Below, one piece after another: positions 1-6,912 of a stretch of DNA of 15,072 nt. Below the pieces are notes generated by a model, which saw only the letters and a program-made list of their open reading frames with translations, was not told the DNA's origin and searched no databases. Where the stretch lies: contig JAEXJM010000008.1 in NCBI GenBank assembly GCA_023449275.1, positions 1 through 15,072 on the forward strand. Direction: 5' to 3'. Source of the stretch: Pseudomonadota bacterium. Lineage in GTDB: Bacteria > Pseudomonadota > Gammaproteobacteria > Burkholderiales > Burkholderiaceae_D. A program made the position numbers and the translations under genes. Within the stretch, counting starts at the first letter, position 1. Each line of letters begins with the position of its first letter.

Positions 1-502
1 GCCTTATCCCGGTGGCCCTGAAATTTCGATGCTGGCAGAAAAGGGGCAACCGGAAATGTTTCATCTCCCACGGCCCATGCTGCATTCAAAAGATTTGAAT
101 TTCAGTTTTTCCGGGTTGAAAACGGCCGTGTTGACGACTCTGAAAAAAGAAGGTGATACACCGACGGATCAGGTGAAAGCGGATATTGCACGGGCATTTG
201 TCGATGCGATAGTCGAGGTTCTGGCAGCTAAATGTGCTATGGCCCTGCGCCAGACCGGTCTGACACAGCTGGTTGTGGCGGGTGGGGTTGGTGCCAATCG
301 CCAGTTAAGATCGGCATTGAGTGCGATGGCGGCGAAAAGACGGTATCAGGTTTTTTATCCTGAGCTCGAATTCTGTACGGATAACGGAGCGATGATCGCC
401 TTTGCAGGAGCCATGCATCTGATGCAAAATCCCAACGCGGCCCGAAAAGAGTATGCTTTTACCGTCAGGCCGAGATGGCCGCTGGAAGAATTGACGGTTT
501 AA
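1..502 (+). CDS. tsaD: tRNA N6-threonylcarbamoyladenosine transferase TsaD, C-terminal part (5' end outside window)
   Basis: The reading frame is open from the window edge (first full codon at base 2) and stops with TAA at 500-502, so about 166 C-terminal residues are visible. TsaD transfers the threonylcarbamoyl group onto A37 of ANN-decoding tRNAs in the cytoplasm, working with TsaB, TsaE and TsaC. Visible signatures are YPGGP at the edge, FSFSGLKTAV, the VVAGGVGANRQLR segment and TDNGAMIAFAG. The last two belong to the ASKHA-fold nucleotide and metal site typical of Kae1/TsaD. The C-terminus (RPRWPLEEL) is as expected, so the gene is not broken at this end. It converges on ackA with a 4-base overlap and there is no room for a separate terminator between them. 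The identification is secure; only the N-terminal half is unseen. Confidence 0.97.
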   Translation, partial: PYPGGPEISMLAEKGQPEMFHLPRPMLHSKDLNFSFSGLKTAVLTTLKKEGDTPTDQVKADIARAFVDAIVEVLAAKCAMALRQTGLTQLVVAGGVGANRQLRSALSAMAAKRRYQVFYPELEFCTDNGAMIAFAGAMHLMQNPNAARKEYAFTVRPRWPLEELTV

Positions 503-1740
503 CGGAGTATTTCCTGAAGGTGCTGGTTCGCTTCGCATTCGGCGGAAAGACGTGCGCCGTGCCGGGCGATCATCAGTTCTTCGTAAGTGGGCAGAATCCA
601 GATGGAAACCGGGCTCTTGTCGGTACTGATTTTCAGTTCTCCCTGTTGATTGGCGCGCTCATCGAGTTCCATGCCCAACCAGCCGAGCTGTTCGCATATG
701 GCAGCCCGGATTTCAGGGGAGCGTTCGCCGATGCCGGCGGTGAACACGAATGAGTCCAGCCCTCCGCAAGCCGCCGCCAGGGAACCGGTTTCACGTACGA
801 CACGGTAAACAAACAATTCCAGTGCCGTCTTGGCGGATGGCGCATCGCTTTTCATCAGGTCTCGAACGTCATTGCTGATGCCGGAGACCCCCAGCAAACC
901 GGATTCCTGATAAAGCAGCGTTTCCAGTTCTCTGGCATTCATGCCCTCATGTTGCAGGAGATACAGTATGACCCCCGGATCGAGTTGTCCGCAACGGGTT
1001 CCCATAACAAGGCCATCCAGTGCTGAAAAGCCCATCGTGCTGGCAACACTTTTGCCTCCGATCATGGCGCACATGCTCGCACCGCTTCCCAGATGGGCAA
1101 TAATCGTTCGTCCCATTGCAGCGTGCATGTCGATATGTTTCAGTTCCATGCTGACATATTCAAAAGACAGGCCGTGGAAACCGAAGCGTAAAAGACCCTT
1201 GTCGGTCAGGGATTGTGGAAGGCCGTAAAGCTTGGCGATATAGGGATTGGTTTTATGGAAAGAAGTATCGAAACAGACAATCTGGCAAAGGCCGGGATAG
1301 CGTGCCGTAAGTGTGTCGATAACGGTCAGGATGCGCGGCTGGTGAAGAGGGGCCAGAGGGATGAGCTTGCGCAGGTTTTCCAGAACTTCCGGTGTGACGA
1401 GTATCGGTTCATCGTAAAGGGTTCCTCCGTGAAGCATGCGATGACCGACGGCACTCAAATGGTCAGGCGCCAGAAATTTCTCGATCCATTCAATCAAGAA
1501 TGCCAAAAGCTCGTCGAGTGAAGTTGCCTTGTCCCAGTGATATTCGTCAATCTGATATTTATCATCGTCGAAAGCGATAAAAAAAGGCTTGTCGCTGCCG
1601 ATGCCTTCGATACCGCCATCGGTACGGCGTTCAAGACGTTTGTCTGCCGTTTCGGCGAAGAGGGAATATTTCAGGCTGGATGAACCGGCATTGATCACAG
1701 CGAAAAAACGCTGGTTCTGATTGGTATCCATTTCACTCAT
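499..1740 (-). CDS. ackA: Acetate kinase
   Basis: 413 residues, full length for the family. AckA reversibly converts acetyl-phosphate and ADP to acetate and ATP in the cytoplasm. The ASKHA-kinase motifs are in order: INAGSSSLKYS (residues 16-26, Asn17 and Lys24), GHRMLHGG (99-106, Arg101), FDTSFH (157-162, Asp158), RFGFHG (185-190, His189), AHLGSGAS (215-222), MGTRCGQLDPG (246-256, Arg249), FTAGIGER (333-340) and the late Glu pair in PTYEEL (384-389). The start is set by AGGAG (within 1747-1752 read on the minus strand) about 7 bases before ATG; a second ATG three codons in is less well placed. The usual partner pta is not in the window, and the gene faces tsaD tail to tail. Of the acid kinases, acetate kinase is the best call; propionate or butyrate kinase activity is less likely on these motifs. 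Confidence 0.95.
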   Translation of the reverse strand: MSEMDTNQNQRFFAVINAGSSSLKYSLFAETADKRLERRTDGGIEGIGSDKPFFIAFDDDKYQIDEYHWDKATSLDELLAFLIEWIEKFLAPDHLSAVGHRMLHGGTLYDEPILVTPEVLENLRKLIPLAPLHQPRILTVIDTLTARYPGLCQIVCFDTSFHKTNPYIAKLYGLPQSLTDKGLLRFGFHGLSFEYVSMELKHIDMHAAMGRTIIAHLGSGASMCAMIGGKSVASTMGFSALDGLVMGTRCGQLDPGVILYLLQHEGMNARELETLLYQESGLLGVSGISNDVRDLMKSDAPSAKTALELFVYRVVRETGSLAAACGGLDSFVFTAGIGERSPEIRAAICEQLGWLGMELDERANQQGELKISTDKSPVSIWILPTYEELMIARHGARLSAECEANQHLQEILR

Positions 1741-1897
1741 CCGGAATCTCCTGTATGCGCTTTTTCACTATTCTAAATGAAACGGGCTGTACACTGGTGT
1801 TGAAAACGTCTGTCCGTCTCATTCACATGTTCAAATTGGTGGGCAGTCCAATGTGGGAAAAAGTTTTTGTACAGATGTACTGTATTGTTCTTTCGAA

Positions 1898-1958
1898 AAT
1901 CGTTTTTTGTCAGAAAGCAGATATCGATCTGACAATGCGGGGAAATCGGGAAACGATT
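1898..1958. repeat. Nested inverted repeats upstream of rquA
   Basis: Two exact inverted repeats are nested. The outer arms are AATCGTTT (1898-1905) and AAACGATT (1951-1958). The inner arms are TTGTCAGA (1907-1914) and TCTGACAA (1928-1935), with centres 21 bp apart, about two helical turns. They lie just upstream of the candidate rquA promoter at 1964-1992, where a regulator site would be expected. A separate short palindrome, GTACAGATGTAC, lies at 1869-1880. Together with the promoter these are the main content of the 304-bp gap between ackA and rquA. The regulatory role is inference. Confidence 0.45.
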
Positions 1959-1963
1959 GTCTT

Positions 1964-1992
1964 TTGCAAGTCTTTGCCGGAAATGGGATAAA
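1964..1992 (+). promoter_or_regulatory. Candidate sigma70 promoter for rquA
   Basis: TTGCAA (1964-1969) is followed after 17 bases by GATAAA (1987-1992), a fair match to the -35 and -10 boxes. Transcription would begin near 1999, about 45 bases before the rquA ATG. It lies just downstream of the nested inverted repeats. The prediction rests on consensus and spacing only. Confidence 0.4.
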
Positions 1993-2044
1993 ATCCGTCC
2001 ATTGATGGAGGTTGTCGCCAATAGGCTGGCAACGTGAATGGAAT

Positions 2045-2779
2045 ATGAATCCGACTGAACCTATGAAAAAAGATATTGTCGAGTTCGGGGAGCCGGTGAC
2101 TCCTCTGGCAACACCCGGCTATCTTCATAAAATTTACTGGTGGGCATACGAGCATCCTCTGGCCGTGCGGTTCTGGGATCATGCCTTGCTCATCAACCTG
2201 ATCCTGCTCGGGAATTACGACAGGCTGGTTGATGCCGTTCTGGAGGAGTTTCCATCGCCAATGGCCGGTTCGACCCTGCAAATCTCATGTGCTTACGGGA
2301 AACTGACGCCGCGCCTGCAAGGCCATCTCGGTGGAGAGGGAAGCCTGGATGTGATAGATGTCCTGAATGTCCAGCTTGAGAACGTGCGCCGGAAATTGAG
2401 GCAGCCTGACGAGAGAATTCGTCTGATCCAGTGTGATGCGACCGATCTTCACTGTCCGGATGACTCGTATGACAGGGCGTTGATCTTTTTTCTTCCGCAT
2501 GAATTGCCGGAAGAAAAAAGGCGCCAGGCCATTGCCGAAGCTTTCAGGGTCGTCAAGCCGGGCGGTCAGATCGTGCTTGTCGAATTTCACAACCCTGTAT
2601 GGTGGCATCCGCTGAAACTGTACCAGCGTCTGGTATTCCTGCTGTTCGAGCCATTTGCGATGGATATGTGGCGGTACGAGTTGACGGACTATTTTCCCGA
2701 AGGGGCCGATTATTCCGTTTCAAATCGGAAACTGTATTTCGGCGGGCTCTACCAGAAGCTCGTTATCGTCAAAAAATGA
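2045..2779 (+). CDS. rquA: Rhodoquinone biosynthesis protein RquA (methyltransferase-fold)
   Basis: 244 residues from the ATG at 2045. RquA turns ubiquinone into rhodoquinone, the low-potential quinone used for anaerobic fumarate reduction. It has a class I methyltransferase fold but is reported to use S-adenosylmethionine as an amino donor rather than a methyl donor. Family marks seen are TPGYLHKIYWWAYEHPLAVRF (residues 23-43), INLILLGNYDRL (50-61), a SAM-site motif I of unusual form LQISCAYGKLT (78-88) in place of the glycine-rich GxGxG, LDVIDVLNVQLENVRRKL (101-118), RVVKPGGQIVLVEFH (168-182) and FEPFAMDMWRYEL (201-213). The ATG at 2045 has no good Shine-Dalgarno. A TTG at 2012 is also in frame but sits only one base after GGAGG (2007-2011), so the true start is uncertain. 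It stands alone between ackA (opposite strand) and the ribosomal operon. A generic ubiquinone or menaquinone methyltransferase is less likely. Confidence 0.88.
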   Translation: MNPTEPMKKDIVEFGEPVTPLATPGYLHKIYWWAYEHPLAVRFWDHALLINLILLGNYDRLVDAVLEEFPSPMAGSTLQISCAYGKLTPRLQGHLGGEGSLDVIDVLNVQLENVRRKLRQPDERIRLIQCDATDLHCPDDSYDRALIFFLPHELPEEKRRQAIAEAFRVVKPGGQIVLVEFHNPVWWHPLKLYQRLVFLLFEPFAMDMWRYELTDYFPEGADYSVSNRKLYFGGLYQKLVIVKK

Positions 2780-2785
2780 AGGGCA

Positions 2786-2823
2786 TGTCGTAAAGTCCGC
2801 TTTCAAATGAAATATTTACGACA
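2786..2823. repeat. 9-bp inverted repeat between rquA and rpsP
   Basis: TGTCGTAAA (2786-2794) and TTTACGACA (2815-2823) are exact inverted copies separated by 20 bases. No run of T follows, so this is not a classic intrinsic terminator. It begins 7 bases after the rquA stop and ends 20 bases before the rpsP -35 region. It could be an operator or a weak transcript-end hairpin. Confidence 0.4.
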
Positions 2824-2842
2824 CCTTGCCATAAATTAACTA

Positions 2843-2869
2843 TTGCGTTGAAGCGAATTCGGATATAAT
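2843..2869 (+). promoter_or_regulatory. Promoter of the rpsP-rimM-trmD-rplS operon
   Basis: A perfect -10 hexamer TATAAT (2864-2869) is preceded by TTGCGT (2843-2848) at 15 bases, or by the weaker TATTGC (2841-2846) at 17. Transcription would start near 2876 and give a leader of about 30 bases before the rpsP ATG. The position directly upstream of a ribosomal operon supports it. Confidence 0.65.
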
Positions 2870-2906
2870 CTCACGTTTTCCGTTCGAACTTTTTTGTGGA
2901 AGACTT

Positions 2907-3146
2907 ATGGTCGTTATTCGTTTAGCTCGTGGTGGCGCAAAAAAACGCCCTTTTTATCAAATCGTTGCAACCGATTCCCGCAATCGCCGGGATGGACGTT
3001 TCATCGAACGCCTCGGTACGTACAACCCTTTTGCCGCTGAAAATGAAAAGGGTATCAACATTGCAACAGACCGTCTGGCTTACTGGCAGGGTGTCGGTGC
3101 AAAACTGTCTCCGACGGTTGCGCGTCTCGTTGCAGCAGCCAAGTAA
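2907..3146 (+). CDS. rpsP: 30S ribosomal protein bS16
   Basis: 79 residues, normal for bS16, a 30S assembly protein that binds 16S rRNA in the body of the subunit. The sequence carries the family core from the first residue: MVVIRLARGGAKKRPFYQIV, then DSRNRRDGRFIERLGTYNP and the DRLAYWQGVGAKLSPTVARL tail. The ATG at 2907 follows a GGAAG-type ribosome binding site. It is the first gene of a classic translation operon, with rimM starting 15 bases after its stop. There are no anomalies. Confidence 0.98.
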   Translation: MVVIRLARGGAKKRPFYQIVATDSRNRRDGRFIERLGTYNPFAAENEKGINIATDRLAYWQGVGAKLSPTVARLVAAAK

Positions 3147-3161
3147 TCGGCAGTATCAAAT

Positions 3162-3704
3162 TTGGCAAACAAGGCCGGAAATCCCGACATACCGTCCGAC
3201 CTGATCGAGGTCGGGCACATCAGCGGTGCTTATGGCATCCGTGGGTGGGCGCGTATTGTGCCGTATTCTGCAGAAGCCGAAGCCATGCTGAAAGTGCAGG
3301 ACTGGTGGCTGGACCTGCCGCAGTGGCATGGCGTTAAGGTTACGCAGGTCAGAAGGCATGGTGATGAGATAGTTGCCCGCTTTTCCGGAATAGACGACCG
3401 TGAGGCTGCAGAAGCCTTGCGGGGTTCTGTCGTCTGTATTTCGCGCAGCCGTTTTCCCGATTTGCAGGAAGACGAGTATTACTGGGTGGATCTGATCGGA
3501 CTGTCCGTTTTCAATTTGCGTGGAGATGCATTGGGAACAGTCAGGGGCCTGATAGACAATGGCGTTCATCCCATTTTGCAGGTAACGGTCGACGATTCCG
3601 GCGGCAAGATCAGGGAATTGCTGATTCCCTTTGTCGATCAGTTTATTGATGACGTCGATCGTGAAGGCGGGAAAATAACAGTCGATTGGGAACTGGATTA
3701 CTGA
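3162..3704 (+). CDS. rimM: Ribosome maturation factor RimM
   Basis: 180 residues. RimM binds uS19 and helps mature the head of the 30S subunit. The N-terminal domain shows IEVGHISGAYGIRGWARI (residues 16-33). The middle has ARFSGIDDREAAEALRG. The PRC-barrel part begins around DEYYWVDLIGLSVFNLRGDALGTV and continues through PFVDQFIDDVDREGGKITVDW, all as in the family. The start is TTG at 3162. The reading frame is the same as rpsP with only its TAA and 15 bases between them, no ATG or GTG lies between that stop and the conserved core, and no strong Shine-Dalgarno is seen. This suggests translational coupling to rpsP. Confidence 0.96.
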   Translation: MANKAGNPDIPSDLIEVGHISGAYGIRGWARIVPYSAEAEAMLKVQDWWLDLPQWHGVKVTQVRRHGDEIVARFSGIDDREAAEALRGSVVCISRSRFPDLQEDEYYWVDLIGLSVFNLRGDALGTVRGLIDNGVHPILQVTVDDSGGKIRELLIPFVDQFIDDVDREGGKITVDWELDY

Positions 3705-3748
3705 TTGCCTGTCTGGTTTTATGAATAGCCATTATCGATGCATTCGTG

Positions 3749-4513
3749 ATGCAATTTGATGTCATCTCCTTATTTCCCGGGATGTTTTCTGCCCTGACGG
3801 AGTCAGGCGTTACCAGAAGGGCATTTGAAGAGCAGAAATGTTCTCTCTCTATCTGGAATCCGCGCAATTTCACACAAGACAGGCATCGGACCGTGGACGA
3901 CCGTCCTTATGGCGGTGGCCCGGGAATGGTCATGATGGTCCAGCCTCTGGAGGAGGCCATCAGTGCGGCAAAAGAGCGTCAGCGCAATAGCGGGTTGACG
4001 GAAAGTAAGGTTATCTATCTGTCCCCGCAGGGGAACCCTCTGAATCACCAGAAGGTGATGGAGCTGAAAGATTTACCGGGCCTCATTTTATTATGTGGCA
4101 GATACGAGGCGATTGATCAGAGACTGATAGACACACATGTCGATGAGGAAATCAGCATGGGTGACTTTGTGTTGTCCGGTGGCGAAATTCCGGCAATGGC
4201 CTTGATGGATGCCGTGATCCGGCAACTGCCGGGAGTATTGCATGATGAATTGTCGGCCGTGGAAGACAGTTTCGTGTCCGGAATCCTTGACTGTCCGCAC
4301 TATACCCGACCGCCGGAATATAAAGGCATGCCTGTCCCCGAGATTCTGATGGGCGGTAATCATGCTGAAATCGATAAATGGCGTCGGCGTCAAGCCCTTT
4401 TGATGACAGTGAGAAAAAGGCCTGACCTGATTGAAAAGGCAGATATGGCCGGCGATCTGTCCAGCGAGGACAAAGCGTTTTTGGGTGGTCTTGGCAAGCA
4501 GTATGGTGTATAA
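3749..4513 (+). CDS. trmD: tRNA (guanine37-N1)-methyltransferase TrmD
   Basis: 254 residues. TrmD is a SPOUT-class, trefoil-knot enzyme. It methylates G37 of tRNAs that read CNN codons and of proline tRNAs, which prevents +1 frameshifting. Motifs include MQFDVISLFP at the N-terminus, the RPYGGGPGMVMM loop, the knot region LILLCGRYEAIDQRLID and the strongly conserved EISMGDFVLSGGEIPAM block, followed by the C-terminal helical domain. A GTG at 3746 directly precedes the ATG at 3749. I chose ATG because MQFDVISLFP is the usual start in the family, but no clear ribosome binding site discriminates. The gene follows rimM by 44 bases in the operon. Confidence 0.97.
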   Translation: MQFDVISLFPGMFSALTESGVTRRAFEEQKCSLSIWNPRNFTQDRHRTVDDRPYGGGPGMVMMVQPLEEAISAAKERQRNSGLTESKVIYLSPQGNPLNHQKVMELKDLPGLILLCGRYEAIDQRLIDTHVDEEISMGDFVLSGGEIPAMALMDAVIRQLPGVLHDELSAVEDSFVSGILDCPHYTRPPEYKGMPVPEILMGGNHAEIDKWRRRQALLMTVRKRPDLIEKADMAGDLSSEDKAFLGGLGKQYGV

Positions 4514-4627
4514 TAATAGGTCGAACCTCGTGTTCATTTTTTATTAACCGTCATCCTATACCGGGTATCAGTCGCAAGACATAAAAGGATATTCCAATAC
4601 GCCGGCATGATGGCATCAGGAGTTGAA

Positions 4628-5005
4628 ATGGATCTGATTCAGCAATTAGAAAAAGAAGAAATCGAACGTCTGGGTAAAAACATCCCTGACTTCGCACCGG
4701 GCGATACCGTTGTAGTCAACGTTATGGTTGTTGAAGGCAACCGCAAACGTGCACAGGCTTATGAAGGTGTGGTCATCTCCCGTCGTAACCGTGGCCTGAA
4801 CTCAAACTTCATCGTTCGCAAGATCTCTTCGGGCGAAGGTGTCGAACGTACATTCCAGTTATACTCTCCACTGATCGCTTCCATCGAGGTCAAGCGTCGT
4901 GGCGATGTCCGTCGCGCAAAACTGTTTTATCTGCGTGAACGTTCTGGCAAGTCGGCACGCATCAAAGAAAAGTTGCCTAGCCGGAGCGCAAAAAGCGCTG
5001 AATAA
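4628..5005 (+). CDS. rplS: 50S ribosomal protein bL19
   Basis: 125 residues. bL19 sits at the 30S-50S interface. The sequence begins MDLIQQLEKEEIERL and continues through FAPGDTVVVNVMVVEGNRKRAQAYEGVVI, RNRGLNSNFIVRKIS and a basic C-terminal region, all typical. The start at 4628 is set by AGGAG (4618-4622) five bases upstream; in-frame ATGs at 4607 and 4610 would add residues not usual in the family. It is the last gene of the operon, 114 bases after trmD, and is followed at once by a strong terminator. Its codons look strongly biased, as expected for a ribosomal protein. Confidence 0.98.
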   Translation: MDLIQQLEKEEIERLGKNIPDFAPGDTVVVNVMVVEGNRKRAQAYEGVVISRRNRGLNSNFIVRKISSGEGVERTFQLYSPLIASIEVKRRGDVRRAKLFYLRERSGKSARIKEKLPSRSAKSAE

Positions 5006-5030
5006 TTGAGCTTTCAGTTCAGTTACGTAA

Positions 5031-5056
5031 GGGGGCATCTTCGGTGCCCCCTTTTT
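5031..5056 (+). terminator. Rho-independent terminator after rplS
   Basis: GGGGGCA (5031-5037) pairs with TGCCCCC (5045-5051) around a loop containing CTTCGG, which can form a stable UUCG tetraloop. Five T residues follow (5052-5056). This is a textbook intrinsic terminator 25 bases after the rplS stop. It also argues against the TTG at 5006 as the start of the next gene. Confidence 0.93.
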
Positions 5057-5074
5057 GCATTGCAAGGAGAAAAC

Positions 5075-5743
5075 GTGGCTAAATTGGGATTTGAACCAGA
5101 AAACCTTCCTGTCGATTATGTTGGCAGCGGAGAGGCGATTGATCCGGAAAAACTGACTCCGGAGTGGATACGGAAGCGTTTTTCCAATCCTCCTGTCTGG
5201 ACGCCGGAGATCAATTCGGAACCGGCTTTCGTCCACCGTGACAGATGGATACCCGCTGCAGTACTGGTGCCGCTTGTCGACAGGAAAGACGGTCTTTCAC
5301 TGATGCTGACACAGCGCGCCGCCCATATGCACGATCATCCGGGGCAAATCAGTTTTCCGGGAGGTCGTGTCGATCTGACGGACAGCACCCGTATTGAAAC
5401 GGCATTGCGTGAAATGGAGGAAGAGGTAGGTGTCGACCGTCAGCATGTCAGTGTATTGGGCACCTTGCCTGAATACCGGACGGGGAGCGGTTACAGGGTC
5501 ACGCCAGTGGTTTCGATTGTCACACCGCCTTTCGATGTGCACGTCAATCCGGATGAAGTCGCCGAGGTTTTTGAGGTTCCTTTTCCCTTTTTCATGGATG
5601 GAAGCAATTACCAGATGAGGACTGGTGAATTCCCGAATGGCGCAGGAAAGAGATCGTTTTATACCATTCCTTATGAAAACCGTATCGTATGGGGTGCCAC
5701 GGCCGGAATGTTGCGTAATTTGTACCATTTTCTCGCGGCGTAA
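5075..5743 (+). CDS. NUDIX hydrolase, CoA pyrophosphatase type
   Basis: 222 residues. CoA pyrophosphatases split coenzyme A or its oxidised or acylated forms into phosphopantetheine derivatives and 3',5'-ADP. The CoA-binding signature and the NUDIX box run together: LTQRAAHMHDHPGQISFPGG (residues 78-97), then RVD and ALREMEEEVGV (110-120), which supplies the metal-binding REMEEE glutamates. The usual Arg after the first part of the CoA signature is His86 here. The start is GTG at 5075, five bases after AAGGAG (5064-5069). The longer frame from TTG at 5006 would run through the terminator and is rejected. It lies between the ribosomal operon and the CobD-like gene. The NUDIX assignment is secure, but CoA as substrate is inference from the motif. 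Confidence 0.92.
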   Translation: MAKLGFEPENLPVDYVGSGEAIDPEKLTPEWIRKRFSNPPVWTPEINSEPAFVHRDRWIPAAVLVPLVDRKDGLSLMLTQRAAHMHDHPGQISFPGGRVDLTDSTRIETALREMEEEVGVDRQHVSVLGTLPEYRTGSGYRVTPVVSIVTPPFDVHVNPDEVAEVFEVPFPFFMDGSNYQMRTGEFPNGAGKRSFYTIPYENRIVWGATAGMLRNLYHFLAA

Positions 5744-5923
5744 ATATTATTGTCGAAAAACGCCATAACCGGATATTTCCCTGAATCTGGCATTAGAATG
5801 ACGCTGTTGGCCGGGTTTGGCGCTGTACGTATTGTTCTGCTGACTGCCGGAAAATGAGGCAGGCTTGGTTCCAGTACCGGCTGGATTATTGTATCGATAG
5901 ATCGGTTTTCCTTGATTCCAATA

Positions 5924-6862
5924 ATGTTCCTGTCGATTTTTTGTGCTTTGCTCATTGACCACTTCAGGCCAATGCGTACAAATAATCTTTTTTTGTTTTT
6001 GTTGCGCATAACGAGTGCTCATGTCAAATCCTGGTGTGATACAGGGGCAGTTCAGCATGAACGGATTGGATGGATAATCGTGAGTGTCGTTTTCGTTATT
6101 CCGGTACTGTTCATTTACTTGATTTGTCTTCTGATCAGTCCTTTTGCGGCATTCTTGTGGAATATTTTCATTCTGTATTTATGTATGGGATTCAGAAATT
6201 ACAACCACTATTTTCTGACCATACAGATGGCTCTTTTGAGTGGGGAGCAGGAACGGGCGCGAAAATTGCTTGCAGAGTGGTGCGGCTGCGATACATCGTC
6301 AATGGATTCGACTGATATTACCCGTATGGCAATAGAAAAAGCCCTGATCAGTGTACAGAAGGATGTATTCGGTATCATTTTCTGGTTCGCTTTGCCCTTT
6401 GGCCCGGCAGGTGCTCTTTTTTATCGTGTCTCTTCTTTTCTGTACAATTCCTGGAATGAGCAGAAGGACAATGATGGTTTCGGTGTTTTCGCAAAGAGGG
6501 TTTTTTACTGGATCGACTGGATACCGGTGAGATTGACTGCAATGTCATTTGCAGTGGTCGGTAATTTTGAAGATGCAATTTATTCATGGCGACATTTTGC
6601 AAGTCGCTGGAAAAACCGTAATATCGGCATATTGCTGGCGTCAGCCGGAGGCGCTATAGGGGTTCGGCTCGGAGCGCCCTATGAACAGGCGGTGAAAGTT
6701 GTTCCGGTTGACTTCGGTGAAGTGGATATGACAAGGTATGATTCTGAAGTGTTGCCGGGAGAAGAACCCAAAATCCGGTTTTTGCAAAGTGCGCTGGGAT
6801 TGATCTGGCGGGCTTTGTTGTTATGGTTGTTGATACTGTTTATTTTTACTATCGCTTTCTGA
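5924..6862 (+). CDS. CobD/CbiB-family integral membrane protein
   Basis: 312 residues. True CobD/CbiB is the membrane-bound adenosylcobinamide-phosphate synthase of cobalamin synthesis. Betaproteobacteria also carry a divergent relative near relA, and this protein resembles that branch. The start MFLSIFCALLIDHFRP matches the family N-terminus. Hydrophobic segments lie near residues 48-85 (IGWIIVSVVFVIPVLFIYLIC and the next helix), 151-170 (FGIIFWFALPFGPAGALFYR) and the extreme C-terminus (ALLLWLLILFIF). ALPFGPAGALFYRVSS corresponds to the GPxGAxxYR motif of CobD. No clear ribosome binding site is visible before ATG 5924, and an in-frame TTG at 5912 is an alternative. No other cobalamin gene is in the window, so a cobalamin role is doubtful. 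It ends 50 bases before relA. Confidence 0.8.
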   Translation: MFLSIFCALLIDHFRPMRTNNLFLFLLRITSAHVKSWCDTGAVQHERIGWIIVSVVFVIPVLFIYLICLLISPFAAFLWNIFILYLCMGFRNYNHYFLTIQMALLSGEQERARKLLAEWCGCDTSSMDSTDITRMAIEKALISVQKDVFGIIFWFALPFGPAGALFYRVSSFLYNSWNEQKDNDGFGVFAKRVFYWIDWIPVRLTAMSFAVVGNFEDAIYSWRHFASRWKNRNIGILLASAGGAIGVRLGAPYEQAVKVVPVDFGEVDMTRYDSEVLPGEEPKIRFLQSALGLIWRALLLWLLILFIFTIAF

Positions 6863-6912
6863 TTTGCCAGGTGAAAAAGAAAGTGTGGAATTGAAATGTT
6901 ACAGGTTTGATT

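Noticed and set aside
1869..1880. GTACAGATGTAC palindrome as a LexA or FNR site
   Set aside because: It does not fit CTG-N10-CAG or TTGAT-N4-ATCAA; a short palindrome alone is weak evidence.
5006..5074. Longer NUDIX protein starting at TTG 5006
   Set aside because: It would run through the strong rplS terminator (5031-5056), whereas GTG 5075 has a good AAGGAG at the right distance.
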